A stretch of DNA of 64,000 nucleotides from positions 682,001 to 746,000 of the forward strand of contig JAFCIZ010000008.1 in NCBI GenBank assembly GCA_017871115.1. The letters are read 5' to 3'. The notes below the pieces were generated by a model, which was not told where the DNA came from, made no database searches, and was given only the letters and a program-made list of their open reading frames with translations. Below, piece after piece: positions 33,485 to 47,022 of this stretch. The stretch is from Cunninghamella blakesleeana. Its lineage: Eukaryota; Mucoromycota; Mucoromycetes; Mucorales; Cunninghamellaceae. The position numbers and the translations under genes were made by a program. Within the stretch, counting starts at the first letter, position 1. Every line of letters starts with the position of its first letter.

Positions 33485-35308
33485 ATGCGTAGCAGTTATA
33501 GTGAAATAAAGCCTTTAGAAAAGGTATTTATTTAAAATAAGAAATATAATGATATTAAATAATTCAATGATATAGATTATTAAAATTATATATTTATATA
33601 TTTTTATTAATCTTTTCCTTCCTCTTTTATATATACATTTTCACTTATCAAATTAAATCACTAGGCTATTTTACAAGATCAGTATGAAGATTCACCTTTT
33701 TATAAAAAACAAAAGCATCTGACCACTAAACCTTTTCACTTAGAAATATTTGATTTTGATTCCACTTTGTTTTTATCTCCTTCCCTCAGCCCAACACTCT
33801 GGCATCCTTCCTTAATACATGAATTAGTAGGTGAGGATGTATATGGACCAGGCTGGTGGCGTGATATACGATCGTTAGAATTAGGTCCTATTGATCAATT
33901 AGAAAAAACACAGTGGAAAGGATACTGGAACGAAGATATTGTTCAAGAAGCAAGACGATCATTAGCTGATCCAACTATTATGACCGTTTTATTAACAGGA
34001 AGACGGAAAATTCCTTTTTATTCACTAATCTCCAGAATGGTTAAAGCAAAACAATTGGATTTTGATTTACTTGGTTTAAGACCTGATCCTACACAAGAAG
34101 ATCATGATAATCATGTACAACAAACTTCTTCACCATCAGATAATCATCATCAAAATAAAAAAAGGGACTGTATAGTTTATGGTGCCAACTCGATTTTTAT
34201 GAATACAATGGATTTTAAACAATGTTTTATTTTAAATTTATTACATAATATACCAAGTTTAACAGAGGTTACTATGTGGGATGATCGATTACCTCATGTT
34301 AAAAAATTCAATCTTTATTTAGAACAATTAATAGACAACAAATTAATTCAAAAAGGAAAAGTCAATTATGTCCCCGGCATTCGCCCAAAATATCGTCCTA
34401 AATGGGAAGCTCAAGTGGTTCATCATATATTTACTTCTCATGATGCCAATGAAATACTTTTTAGAGAACAACAACTTTGGAATAGTAATATTCAGCCTTT
34501 AACATGGGATCATTATACAGAAGAAGAAGAAGAAATAGAGAAGGATGAAGATGGCCAGCATCATCAGCATCAGCATCACCATTTTTATTTAAGATCAGCA
34601 TTATCATCATCATCATCTTCCGTAATACAGCCACCGCCATTGAAACATATATCTCTTACGGAATTACCATCAAATACCGTTGTCAAATTATCAAAAGAAA
34701 CCATTAGCAAATTAAGAAAACGTTATGAGCCTTATTATCATAAAAAATTAAAATTCTTAAATAAAAATATAAAAGGATGGCGAACAACAGCAGAAACTCC
34801 TATATGGTTTGGTGATCGGGTCATCCTTAGTTCTTCAGTTTTCAATGAATTTCAGTTAAATAGATATGGTGGATTAGGTAAAAAGGTGGATATCATTGTT
34901 CGATCCATTTCATCTCCTGATCCAGAATTAGGTTTTGTCGCTCTCATACAACTACAGCCTACTGAAGCCACTTTACGTGAAGAATCGGCACCACCCCCCG
35001 AATTGATTCATTCAAAACATTATATTTTACCTTTGATTTATAAACCGTCTATGGCCATATCAATACAATATAAGCGATTTACTTGGAATAGAGTGGCAAG
35101 TAAAGATCAAATAAAAGGAACAGGTGAAATTGCTTATGGTCATTTAATTGGTTTAAATGCTACTATTGATGACCCTTCTCTCAACACAACAGAAAAAACT
35201 GTAGCTGAAAAAAGAACACTTTCTTACCATGAATCATCAGATACTTCCCATCATCACCAAGAAAATAACAGTAATAGCAACAATAACTGTAAAAAGAAAA
35301 AAGTTTAA
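33485..35308 (+). CDS. HAD-like protein of the Swiss-Army-Knife RNA-repair family
   Basis: Two exons, 33485-33523 and 33665-35308 (phase 0 junction), 560 residues. HAD motif I is LEIFDFDSTLFLSPSLSPTLW with D43-x-D45; a motif II-like TVLLTGRR follows near residue 120. GPGWWRDIRSLELG and WKGYWNEDIVQEARRS are typical of the HAD_SAK_1 group of fungal proteins (family recalled, not searched). A DDRLPHVKKF segment could supply the late acidic motif. The C-terminal half contains WFGDRVILSSS and IQYKRFTWNRV and may be a separate RNA- or nucleotide-binding module. Asp/Glu- and His-rich loops and an Asn-rich end are low complexity; the final KKKKV is basic. Substrate unknown. Confidence 0.75.
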
Positions 35309-35750
35309 TTGGAACTTGATATCATTTTTGATATACATACACTTATATATTTAATATACTTATTTTTTGATACACTTTTTTTTATAATCATTTATTTTGA
35401 CATTTACTTTTTTTTTTTTTTTTGATTTCTATATCATAGTTTTTTGATCGATAATTTATTTTTGTAATTTATTATACTAAATTGGAATATATAAATAATA
35501 AAAATAATTTTTTAATATGCATAATTTTTGATATATATATATATGCATATTTATATATATATATATTACCAATCATTAAATAATACGGATACAATATATT
35601 TTGCATTTATTTATTCTATTTCTTCGGTTTTTTCATTTATCAATATGCTTCTTATTATTAGTTCCTATATGTATTATATTGGTTTTTAAATCTACTATTT
35701 CTTTTATTGAACAATGTATGCTATATACTAAGCTATTTTAAATATTTTTT
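35309..35750. other. Convergent 3' intergenic region
   Basis: AT-rich 3' flanks of the HAD gene and Gpi7, with (TA) tracts near 35533-35567. No gene. Confidence 0.55.
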
Positions 35751-38700
35751 TTACTCTATTTCTTCCTCAGGCTCTTCATGTATTAATTCTGTTGGTTCTA
35801 ATTCTAAAACAAAGGGGGCTGACCACGCATACCAATATTTGATAACAAAAGTGCCTAGAATGAATTGAACAATCCAACAATAAGCGATGTTCCATACCAA
35901 TTGATAAAGATATTTTGGTGAAAAGACGGTCCAAATAAATAAATGCTCCCGAAGAATAGTGACTGAGATAGATAAGGATGCAAGGACAAGACCAAAAATA
36001 GTGGATTGTATTAATGAATAGAATAACCAAGGGTCTTCTTTTATTGTTGTTTCTGTAGTTACTCTATTATTTTCATCATCATTTCCTTCTTTTTCTTCTT
36101 CACTCTTTTTTTCATTATCATTATTTTGATGATCGTTTAAAAGAGCCCATCCAGCAATACACCACCAAAGAGAACCTGACCAGTTGGAAATAAAAGTTAA
36201 TACACCTACAAAAAAGGTGTCATAGCCGCTGATGCCTATATAAGCATTACTTAAATCAACAGAGGCAATCGAGTTGGTGTGTTCAGTTACAAAAAATCCA
36301 TACTGCACTAAACAAAACATCAAAAAACCAATCAACCAAATAGGAACTTGACCATGCTGTTGTCGCCATTTTTGAAGACATTCAAATTGTATTGTGAATA
36401 ACAGAAAGAGAAAACTATGCTGTGATTTACTTAAAAGGATAAATAATGGTGTTGACATGTATAATAGAAGTTTAATATAAGGTCTTGAAAATTCTAATTG
36501 TAAAAAAAATAAAAATAAATAGAGATAAGTTGATTTTATTTACATATTATATTTCTGTCTAACTTTATCTATATTTATATATTACCGTTATCATCACCAA
36601 GATTCATTAGACTTGCTCGTTTTGATACATATATAATAGCTGTCAGTAATAAAAAGCTTGCAATACCATAATTATAAATTAATTTTCCTAACTCAACTTG
36701 ATCCAGGCGACGAATCAATTCCATCGATAAAACAGATTGATAACTTGAGGGATATATTATAGTAGTATCAATAGATGAACCTTTATTATCAGCACGTATT
36801 TTATAAGCCAAGACCAATACTGAAGTAAAACCTACTGTAAATACATAAGCTGCTTTACATAATTTACGGATATAACCGGCATTTTGATCAACATCTACAG
36901 CATTGGTTTGCTTTATACCATTTAATGATCTGATTGTCAAGAATACTGGAGCTAATAACGTCGTTGCCATTATGTGCCATAATAGACTTGAATGTTGTTG
37001 TTGGACATCAATTGTTTTCCAAGCTATACCAGATCTAATTAAAATCATTTGTACAATGCATAATAATAATAAAGCTAATTTTTCATTTGTGGATTTTTTT
37101 AATAGATAGAAACTGCATATTATTTACGAAAAAACAGGAAAGAAAAAGGTTTTTAGTTATATTTATATGTTTATATGCATTTATTTTTTATATCCACTTT
37201 AATAACAATAGTAATTATATTAAAAAGAAACATAGTTTACCTTTGACAACCAAGTAATAATAATAATGTTTGTATATAATAATACCAAATATAATGTTCC
37301 TCTTCCACAAAACTGCTTGCAAAAACGCTACCAATATACCCTAAAACAGAAACCACCACGAAACCAATAGTAGGATACCAACTTGAATTAATAGAATGTT
37401 TCATTTTGGATATAGTCCAATTTGTTAAGACGAAAGCACAAAATATCATTAATAAAGTTCCTATGGCCATATATTGCAAATTATAATCACTAGCTGTGTT
37501 GGATAAAGTACTTTTAGCACTATCAATACACTAAAAAAAAAAAAAAAAAAAAAAAAAAGCATATATATATATTGGAATTGTTTAGTAAAATTACATTATA
37601 CAACCTTGATTTATTATTCAATTTTTATTAATTATTTATTATTTTCATACTTGAATATAGGCATTTGCTGCATCCATCGCGAGCGCTTGGCTTGGGCGAA
37701 GCAAGTATTCTATATGACGAGGTTCAGCTTCATGACATATTTGATCACCCAATAATTGATTAAGCTGATGAGCATTTAATTGAAGAGCACGCAATATAGT
37801 TGGGGCTAAAAAAAATATTTATCAAAAATCAACATGAATGCATATATTTTATTTTTTTTATAAAAAAAGATGGTTATTAATTATTTTATTTTATTTTTAC
37901 CTTTATTGCTTCTTAAAATAGATGGGGCTAAAGAATTATAATATAAATTGGAATAAAATAAAATAAAGAAATAAAAGCCGAATGAATATCTCAATTATTA
38001 ATTATTTCTTTTACTGTTGCTATGATTATGATCATTGTTATAATTATTATTAATATTATTTTATTTCTTTCATTTTACCTTTTTTATCACCAGAGTATAA
38101 ATCTAAGATCACTTTACCAAGACTGTTTTTGGGTATAGGTAAACCAAATAATAAAGATAAAGTAGGTACTATATCGACTTGATCAATAACTGGATAACCA
38201 TAAGCATATTCACTATAAAGTTGTAAAGTAGGTGGTTGTACGATACTATTTGTATTATCTTCGTAATTATTATTAGGTACATGCTTAATTTGAGGCCGGG
38301 AGTTGAAGCGTGGGCTCATAAATACCATTGCCTATATACAAGAAAAAAAAAGTATAAAAATAAAGATATATTCACGGTTTGTTAATTTATAAATACATTT
38401 TGATATATATATATATATATATATAACTTTACAGCAGAAGTTTCACCAATGGACGACCCACCATGATTTCCCACCTATAAAATAAAAGTAAAATAAAATA
38501 AAATATAAAAAGATCAGGATAATTTTATCTTGTTATATATATTCACATAAATGTATATTTACATCATTCATTCCGTGATCACCGCAAAGTACAAGAAGAG
38601 TTCCTTTAGCTTTTGGATCTGATTTTATTCTTTTACTATCTTGATCGGCTACAATATTATAAATTTTTTCAACAGCTTGATCCATTTCTTGTTGTTTAGG

Positions 38701-39975
38701 GAACATTAAAGGGCTATTGTATAATTGTTCGATTTTTTTTTTTTAAAAAAAAAAAAAAAAATTGAATTAGAAATATAATATTTTATATTGTGCTTATTAA
38801 ATTATTAGTACTACTATTTTACCTTTTTGGACCACCCAAATGGCCAACATGATCTAATCCAAGATAATGTAAAATGATAGCATCCCAGTCTTGCTTTGAA
38901 AATTCAGTTTGAATGTGACGAGTTACATTTTGATCTACTTCTACTGTATCCTAATATATATTAAAATAATAATTAAAGGTAAAAGAGATTGACTGAATAA
39001 ATATTTATGCAACTAAAAATAAATCATTCATAAAGTATTACTTACTGATACATAAAATGACGTTGTTCCGTCTGTATTTGTAAATAAATCAGGGAAAAGT
39101 CGTATCCAAGTATCATCACCAAAAAAATGAATTGTTCGATTGTTATTGTTTTTGAATTGATATACCCAATTATCATGATGCTTAAGAGATGAACTTGTAT
39201 CAGATTCTGCTATATTTAAAATTGCATCTAAAAAACTAGGAACCGTACCTAGATATATTAAGTAGCAATGATAATAATAATAGTAATAAAATAAATAAAT
39301 AATAATGGATAATAAATATATACATTTTTTTGTTCATTTATCACTGTATATATATATATATAGGTAGATAAAAAGATAAACATATTTACCAGTAGTCAAA
39401 GCTTTTATTCTAGGCATAGTGACAGTAGGTGCTGTTGCTTTTGCTGTAAACGCCATAGCTGAGCCTTGATCGATTAAACTATAAGAATATAAATAAGCAA
39501 TATTTATATATGATTAAATAAATGCAAATATTACTCATACTGTTAATATAGCTATATATATATATATACCTATTTACAAATTTGAATCCTTTGTCCTGAA
39601 ATACAAAATCACTATAAAATAAATAAAAAAAATGAATGCATATATATTAGTTGAATTTTTCATTCTTTCTTTACAATGCCCTCATTATTATATATTATGT
39701 AAAACGCCTATAAAGTAAAATATTATTTATTACTTTCTAAGGGCATCAACAACAATAAATACAAGTCGATCAAATTCAGGTTCAATAAGAGGCGTGTCTA
39801 AAGGTGTATTATCATCCAAATTTGTAGCATGCAACCAAGATGGCGCGTCACTATTTGCTGAAAAACCTGAAAGATAAGTTTTATAAGGGAAAAAACCTTT
39901 AACAAATAAAAGTAAACCAATTATTTGTATAAAGGCTAAGATATATAAATAAAAGCGTTGAGTTTGTAAAAACAT
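35751..39975 (-). CDS. LAS21: GPI ethanolamine phosphate transferase 2, Gpi7/Las21/PIGG-like
   Basis: Thirteen exons on the minus strand: 39975-39734, 39611-39570, 39478-39390, 39248-39046, 38950-38823, 38713-38563, 38474-38433, 38331-38079, 37927-37901, 37805-37651, 37530-37241, 37112-36586 and 36493-35751, giving 963 residues. An N-terminal membrane anchor is followed by an alkaline-phosphatase-fold lumenal domain: RLVFIVVDALR, ATAPTVTMPRIKAL (catalytic Thr region), HYLGLDHVGHLGGP, and LCGDHGMNDVGNHGGSSIGE (metal ligands). Many transmembrane segments form the C-terminal half. The GNHGGSSxGETSAAMVF sequence fits Gpi7/PIGG rather than Gpi13/PIGO, so it should add ethanolamine phosphate to the second mannose of GPI anchors in the ER. 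The 27-nt exon 37927-37901 is a near copy of the start of the next exon and can be included or skipped in frame; without it the protein has 954 residues. Confidence 0.9.
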
Positions 39976-40883
39976 AACATGAGTACAACCTAAAATAGTA
40001 AAGAAGAGAGAAAAGAAAAGGAAAAATGTGAAAAAAAAAATATTTTTTTCACCTAATCTCAGACCAAACTCGGACTTTGTAGTAATTTACCAAAAAAAAA
40101 AAAAAAAAAAATATAGCACTATAAAATAAAATTGCATGATTTTCTAAAAGCAACTGTGATTATCTATTAGTACTTAATAATTCATATTAAAAAAAATTGA
40201 AACTTATTATTTTAAATTTCTTGATAAAATAAAATAAACCAATAAAAGAAATTTTTACTTTTTAATATGAATCTATGTATAGCATATAAATTAATAGAAT
40301 TAAAAAATAACGAATATTTCCTAATTAATATAACAAATCACATCCAAGTTAATGATAGATTTATCTCAATAAATAATAAACTAGTTGGTTTAAAATTGTA
40401 TCAAGTACATAGTATGATTGTTTTTATATATATAATAACCTTCACAAAATGGCGATTGGCCTTCATGGACAAATTTTAAAATTAAATAAAAAAAAATAGT
40501 AATTGTTATATAAAGTATAAATAAAACAAAATTATTTTAAAAAGCCTGTTTTTTGAAAAAAATTTATCAAAGGCTAATACTGTATTTCACAATATAAGCA
40601 AAAAGTACTTGTAATTACTGTACGTATTATTATATAATTATTATTTCAAAGTAAATATGATTATATTACAAATAAAATTTTTCCAGGTACCACTTCCGCT
40701 CTTGGTTGACCCTGAAGTAGGTTCAAAATTTTTTTAAAAATAGGTGGTGCCCATAGTATAAAGTGGAGTTGTAAAAAATGTGGCTTTTTATAAAATTGCT
40801 TAATTTTTTTTTTCCACTTTTTTTTTCAACTCTTCCTGTCTTTTTTTTTTTTCTAACAACATATAAATATATATATATATATA
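39976..40883. other. Divergent intergenic region, Gpi7 / Utp30
   Basis: About 0.9 kb. The open frame 40267-40479 has no recognisable homology and AT-driven composition. A small less AT-rich patch lies at 40685-40765. Pyrimidine tracts precede the Utp30 start. No gene supported. Confidence 0.5.
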
Positions 40884-42318
40884 ATGTCTATTAGTAGTGA
40901 AGAGATTTGCAAACAAGCTGATTTGGCTATTAAAGCATTGACTGAATATTTAAAGAAAAAGAACCAGAATGATATATTAGATTCAGATCGTGGAATATGG
41001 TGTCACATTACTTTGGCTAAACATGTCGAAACCACAAAGGCTCAACAAATGTAAAGTATATATACCTGTCAATATTAATATATTTGTAAGAGATTTAACA
41101 TCAATGTTTGTTATTGTTATTTTACTAATATATATATATATATATATTAATGTTAAATTTAGTGAACTTTCTCATCCTATATGTGATGATCAAGGTGAAG
41201 TTTGTTTGGTTGTACACAACGAACCTAAGAAATATCAAGCTATTGTAGATAAAATGGATTTACCAAGAAAAGTCACTGTAAATAATAATAATAATAATAA
41301 GATATATATAGAATAAGAGAGTGTATATAAAAGTACTTGTATATAAAGCTAAAATGATAGAAATACCTTCATTTGGCTATTATTTTTAAAAAAATTATTA
41401 TTTATTCATTTTACTTTTTATTTTATTTTTTTGAATAAATACATAATAGGTTTATTCAGGAAAACAAATAAAGGAAAACTACCAACGTTATGAAGCTAAA
41501 CGTCAATTGGCCCGTGATTATGATTTATTCTTGATTGATGCTTCTCTTGCCCATAAAATTAATATGTTATTCGGTGATTCTTTTAAAAGAGCAAGTAAAC
41601 TTCCCATCATTACTTATGTCTCTCGAAATGAAAAGATCATGAATGAAAAGTATATGAAAGAAAATCTTCTTAAGGCTCTTAATACAACTAGTTTACCAGC
41701 TGCATTTGACTCTTCAAGGTAAAAAAAAATAAAAATAAATGATATATAGTTATAAATACATAGGTTACTTTTTACTTTATTAAAATAGTAATAGTAATGG
41801 TAATAATAATAATCATGGAATAATCATTGTACTAACCATCATCTCTGTCTTTATATTTTATAATCAATAGACAAGTTAAAATTGGTCATAATCATATGAC
41901 GGACAAAGAACTCTTAGACAACTTTAAGGCAGTTTTAGAAACATTAATATCATTAGATTCATGGAAATTCGTGCAATGCGTTTCACTCCACGCCGATCAA
42001 TCTATTAGTTTACCTGTCTATGCCTGCGTACCTGGTACATGGTTAATCGAAGATAGTGTTATGGAAGAAGGTGCTGAAGAAATAGAAAAAATGAGACCAC
42101 AATTAATAAAAGAAAGAGAAGAACGAAAAAATGCAAAACTAGAAAAGGAAAGACTAGATAGACAAAAAAGAAAAGAAAAACGATTAGCAAGATCATTAAA
42201 GCTTCAACAAGAACAAAGAGAAAAAATTAAAGAACAAAAAGCAGAAAAATTAATGAAACGAAAGCAAGAAAGAAAAGAATTGCTCACCAAGAGAAAAGAA
42301 AATAAAACCAAACAATAA
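40884..42318 (+). CDS. UTP30: Ribosomal L1-domain protein, Utp30/Cic1 (RSL1D1) type
   Basis: Four exons: 40884-41050, 41163-41277, 41450-41718 and 41871-42318, giving 332 residues with matching phases. The L1-like domain is recognised from ELSHPICDDQGEVCLVVHNE, VTVYSGKQIKENYQRYEAKR, DYDLFLIDASLAHKINMLFG, KLPIITYV and VKIGHNHMTDKELLDN. The C-terminal 80 residues are a long Lys/Arg/Glu helix (EREERKNAKLEKERLDRQKR...), probably coiled coil and nucleolar. Family knowledge: Utp30 and Cic1 act in pre-ribosomal particles for small- and large-subunit maturation; the human homologue is RSL1D1. Assignment between Utp30 and Cic1 is uncertain. The divergent ribosomal protein gene next door also serves ribosome production, but convergence of the two 3' ends means no shared promoter. 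Confidence 0.85.
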
Positions 42319-42804
42319 ATAGCATAGATTTTTTTTTTATTGTAGTAACATATTCATTTTTTATTATTATCTTTCTACACATTCATCGTTTTTTTTATTA
42401 TATTTTTCAATAATTATTTTTTAATCTTTTATTTTTTTTTTCATATATTATTATTCATCAGCCTATAAAAGTTTATATTATCATTTTTATAATAAAATTT
42501 AAACATGAAAATTTAAATTCAATATGTAGAAAGGATTTGTTATATACCAATGTAATACATAAATCAAATTTTTTATTTTTTCATAAATGCATTTTTCAAG
42601 TGCTACCACTTTTTGAAGTTTTATATCCTCATGCCTTTTTTATTTATTTATTTATTTTTATTTTTCGTAAATAGAAATACCATTGATATTTTTTAAACAA
42701 ATTAATTATTTGAAAATATTTACAAGAATTTTATTTATTATAAATGAATGATATCTTTATTTTTTATAGGACAAAAAAGAATAATTTTTTTTAAAAAATA
42801 ATAA
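42319..42804. other. Convergent 3' intergenic region, Utp30 / eS4
   Basis: AT-rich 3' flanks with T runs. No gene. Confidence 0.55.
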
Positions 42805-44356
42805 TTAATGAGCAGCAGCGGCAGCGGCAGCACGTCTACGATCACGTTCTTCAGCAATAGTTAATTTGATACCTTTACCCTTAGGAAGAGAAATGAAAGG
42901 CTTGTTACCTTGACCAATAACGAACACGTTAGAGATACGAGTAGCGAATGTACGATCTAAAGAATCTTTGATGTGAACAATTTCGAAACCACCAATGTGA
43001 CGTTCACGGTGAACAATAGTACCAACACGACCAATATTACGACCACCAGTAACCATAACAATATTACCAACTTCAAATTTAACAAAGTCAAGGATCTTGT
43101 TGTTTTCAATATCGAAACGAACAACATCATTAACCTTGATTAAAGGATCAGGGTAACGGATGGTACGACCATCATGAGTAACAATATAGGGGATACCTTT
43201 AGCACCAACCATGACCTTACGAACTTTGCAAAGCTTGTATTTGGCTTCTTCATCAGTAATACGGTGGATGGCGAAGCGACCTTTAACGTCATAGACGAGA
43301 CGGAAGTTTTCACCAGTCTTTTCAATTGAAATGACATCTGTTATTATATGATAATAATAACGAAATAGAACAAATCAAGTAATATGAAAATATGACATGG
43401 TTGTAAAAAAATAAAATACATTCCGTGATTCGTCAAAGCTTTCAACCATCAGTAAAACTAGAATAATAATAATGTATCCCATATTTTCCTTTTTTTTTTT
43501 AAAAAAAAAAAAATACATGCATACATACGTATATACATACATACATATAATCCATAAAATATAATATAGATCATAAAAAATACATATATACATATATACA
43601 TATGTACATACGTATATACCCACACATGAACCCTCTTTTCTATTTCCTCTTTTTTAGTTATTTTGTTTCTTACCCATGAAACCAGCAGGGAAAGTGGAAT
43701 CAGTACGAACTTTGTTATCAACTTTGATTAAACGTTGTTTTAAAATAGCAGTAGTTTCACGACCATTAAGAGCATACTTGAGACGATTACGAATGAAAAC
43801 AATCAAAGGTAAACATTCACGAGTTTTATGAGGACCGGAACTAGGCTTAGGGGCATAAGATCCTACAATAAGTAAATTTTTTTTAAAAAAAAAATTAATG
43901 ATATAGACTAATAGACGACTATTTCGTTTTCTTTTTTTTTAAATAAAAGGAATATTGATTATTTTTGTATATTATCAGTAAATTTAAAAAAATGTATCGT
44001 CACCAAAAGTATATTCTCTGATTGTTGAGCTTGACTATATTTTTTTTTATTTCATCACCAAAATCAATATTCCTAATATTTTTTTTTACAACATTATTGA
44101 TAATTTACCCAAAAGCTTATCCAACATCCAATGTTTAGGAGCTGCTAAACGTTTCATATGCTTCTTAGGACCACGACCCTACAGATCATTCAATGAATTA
44201 AAAGAAAAGTATGTATATATATTAGTTCATAATCATTCATCCATCATCCATCAATCTATCCATTAATCCATCCATTAATTATACTCTATTGTATATATAT
44301 CATTCATTTTTATTTTTTATAAAATATTATTTTATGTAGTAAAGTTATTTTACCAT
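42805..44356 (-). CDS. RPS4: 40S ribosomal protein S4 (eS4)
   Basis: Four exons on the minus strand: 44356-44354 (ATG only), 44178-44109, 43862-43674 and 43337-42805, giving 264 residues. The sequence is canonical: [76 protein letters not shown], then the KOW-containing [20 protein letters not shown] and [18 protein letters not shown] poly-Ala tail precedes the final His. It lies at the body of the small subunit and binds rRNA. The first exon contributes only the start codon (ATG followed by GTAAAA), a layout frequent in ribosomal protein genes; the acceptor joins directly to GRGPKK. The codon choice is more GC-ended than its neighbours, consistent with high expression. Confidence 0.95.
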
Positions 44357-45612
44357 TATGTATTAATTATTTAATAAAGAAAAGAGAAGGAAAGAAAAAA
44401 AAAAAAATATTTGGAAATATAGGCTATTTTTTTATTTTTTAAATCTCGGCACGAAAATTTTATTTGGCCAATAAAAAGCCTTGGTCGTTTTTTCTATTGT
44501 ATTTTTTTTTTTCTTTGGTGAGAGTAAAATAATTTCGTCCCATGGTCCTCAGCAAGAATGGTCGTCAATATTAAAACGAAAATTATCAAAGTAATATGCG
44601 TGGTTATATAAAAGAAAAGTAAAAAGCAAAAAACAAAAAAGATTAGTAGACACCAAAGAAGAAGAAGAAAAAGTATAAGGAATGGAATTCTGGATTTTTT
44701 TCGAAGGAAAAGACGGAAACGCTTAGTTGTATAAATATAAAAAAGCTTTTTTCTACCTTTTTTATAACTTTTTTTCCCTTGGCTTCTTCTTCTTTTTTTT
44801 TTTTCTTTTTACTATTACATGTTTTATTATTATTAGTATAATTATTATTTATGGTTTTATATTATGACTCTAATATATTTTTTTAATATTTTTGAAGCTA
44901 TAAACCATAATGAGAATCATTAATGAGAATTATTGAGTTTTTATCTCCCGCAAATATGTTCCTAATTCATTAGAAATAAACAATAATTTTTTGTCCAATA
45001 GTAATATTTGTATTATATAAATAAATAAGAGATGAAAAAAGTTTATTTGAATCATATCACTCTTTTCACCATCTTTATTAGGAAAAGTACAGAACTTTAT
45101 GATAAAAAAATGAGAGAATTTTTTTAACAAGATGATCTAATTAAAAGTGACTCCATTTTGCTACAAATACAATAAATATTTAGTATTTTATTTACGCCAG
45201 AAAAAAGTGTGGATAGAGATCCATTAAGTCATTTGCGTAACCTTAGTTACCATATTTAGATTAAGATGCACTAAAAAAGATTTTTATTTTTTCAACCTTT
45301 TTTATTTTTCTCTCTCTTCTCTCTTTTTTTTTTCTCTTCAAATTTATATATTATTTCATAATATAAACTTTTTTTTTCTTTCACACATATAAACCAACTA
45401 AAAGAATAAAAAAGGAAGAAATATAAAAAAAAATACTTTTTAGTCTTTTTTTTTCTCTTTCTCTTTTTCTCTTCTTTTCTTTTCATTTTCCTTTTTTTAT
45501 ATTTTACAATCCATTGTTGATGAATATTCTATTTAATTTTCTTAAAGAATCATATTTTTATCCATTTGAAATAATCATAACCACCACTCTTCACAAAAAA
45601 GAATATTAGATC
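44357..45612. other. Divergent promoter region, eS4 / OSR1-like kinase
   Basis: About 1.25 kb. It contains T/C tracts, and near 44520-44570 a somewhat less AT-rich patch upstream of eS4 that may be promoter. The open frames at 44930-45130 and 45292-45486 are low complexity. No gene. Confidence 0.5.
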
Positions 45613-46666
45613 ATGACCCAACCTACTTTACAAAATCCAATGTCATTATTAAAACCTACTACACCTACTACTCAACCCACGCTGGATCCTTCGTTTGCCA
45701 CTCCACCCACATCTTCAAACAATAATAATAATAGTAATAGTCATACTATGACGAATGCAACTGCCAATGATCCTATCAACTCACGTGCTAGTCATTTTAT
45801 AAAGTCAACTATAAGCGGTATATCTAGTCAAAGTTCATCTCGTCGCCAATCTTCTGCAAGTCTTTTACCAAAACGCAGTCCAAGTATTTCTGAAGCTTTA
45901 CACTTAAAACTCTCTGCTTTAACCATGGCTGCTGCTAGCGAAAATGCTTCGCATAACGAGGCATCACCTCAGCTTTCCCCTTATCCTTCTTCTGTTGCTT
46001 CACCCTCAGTGACAAGTTTATCACAAGCTGTCTCTGAAACAAACTGGGCTAATAAATATGAAGATTTTGATATTAAACAACCAATAGGTAAAATCTACTA
46101 TAATGAAACTTTCTTTTAAATATATTTTAGTAAAGTATTATTATTTATATATATATATGTTTATTTGTTTATTAATATCATGTTATTTAGGTTATGGATC
46201 ATCTGCTATCGTTTATGCTGCCATCTATTTACCAATGAAGAAATGGGTTGCTCTAAAAATGATTGATTTAGATATGTTTGAACGAAATCAAATTGATGAA
46301 TTGCGTGTAAGTTGTACAAAAAAAATTATAATAAAGATAATGACGGATATATTTAAATGTATAAGACATATTACCTGGAATATTACTTATAATATATATT
46401 TTAATGAATCTTTTTTTTTATTACTATTTATATATTTATTTCTATATATATATCCTTATATAAAATCAGAGGGAAACAGCATTAATGGCATTATCAAAAC
46501 ATCCTAATGTATTAAAAGTATACGGTTCTTTTGTGAATGGATCGAAGTTATATATTATTACACCTTATCTCTCATTCGGTAATAATACTATATATTTTAA
46601 CTTCTTTTTTGACTGAAAAGGGTTTCTACTCTGTTTTATTCATCTTCTATTTTATATGTATATGTG

Positions 46667-46724
<58 letters not shown>

Positions 46725-46980
46725 AAACAATAGGTTCATGCTTGGATATTATGAAAACCAGTTTTAAAGATGGGTTTGAAGAATATGTTATTGCAACCAT
46801 ATTGAAACAAGCATTAGAAGGTTTAGTTTATTTACATAAAAATGGCCATATTCACCGTGACGTCAAAGCTGGGAATTTATTAATGGATGATCAGGGTACT
46901 GTACTCTTGGCTGACTTTGGTGTGTCAAGCTCTTTATCTGAAAGAGGTGATATTCGTAAAACTTTTGTTGGTACTGTAAG

Positions 46981-47022
<42 letters not shown>

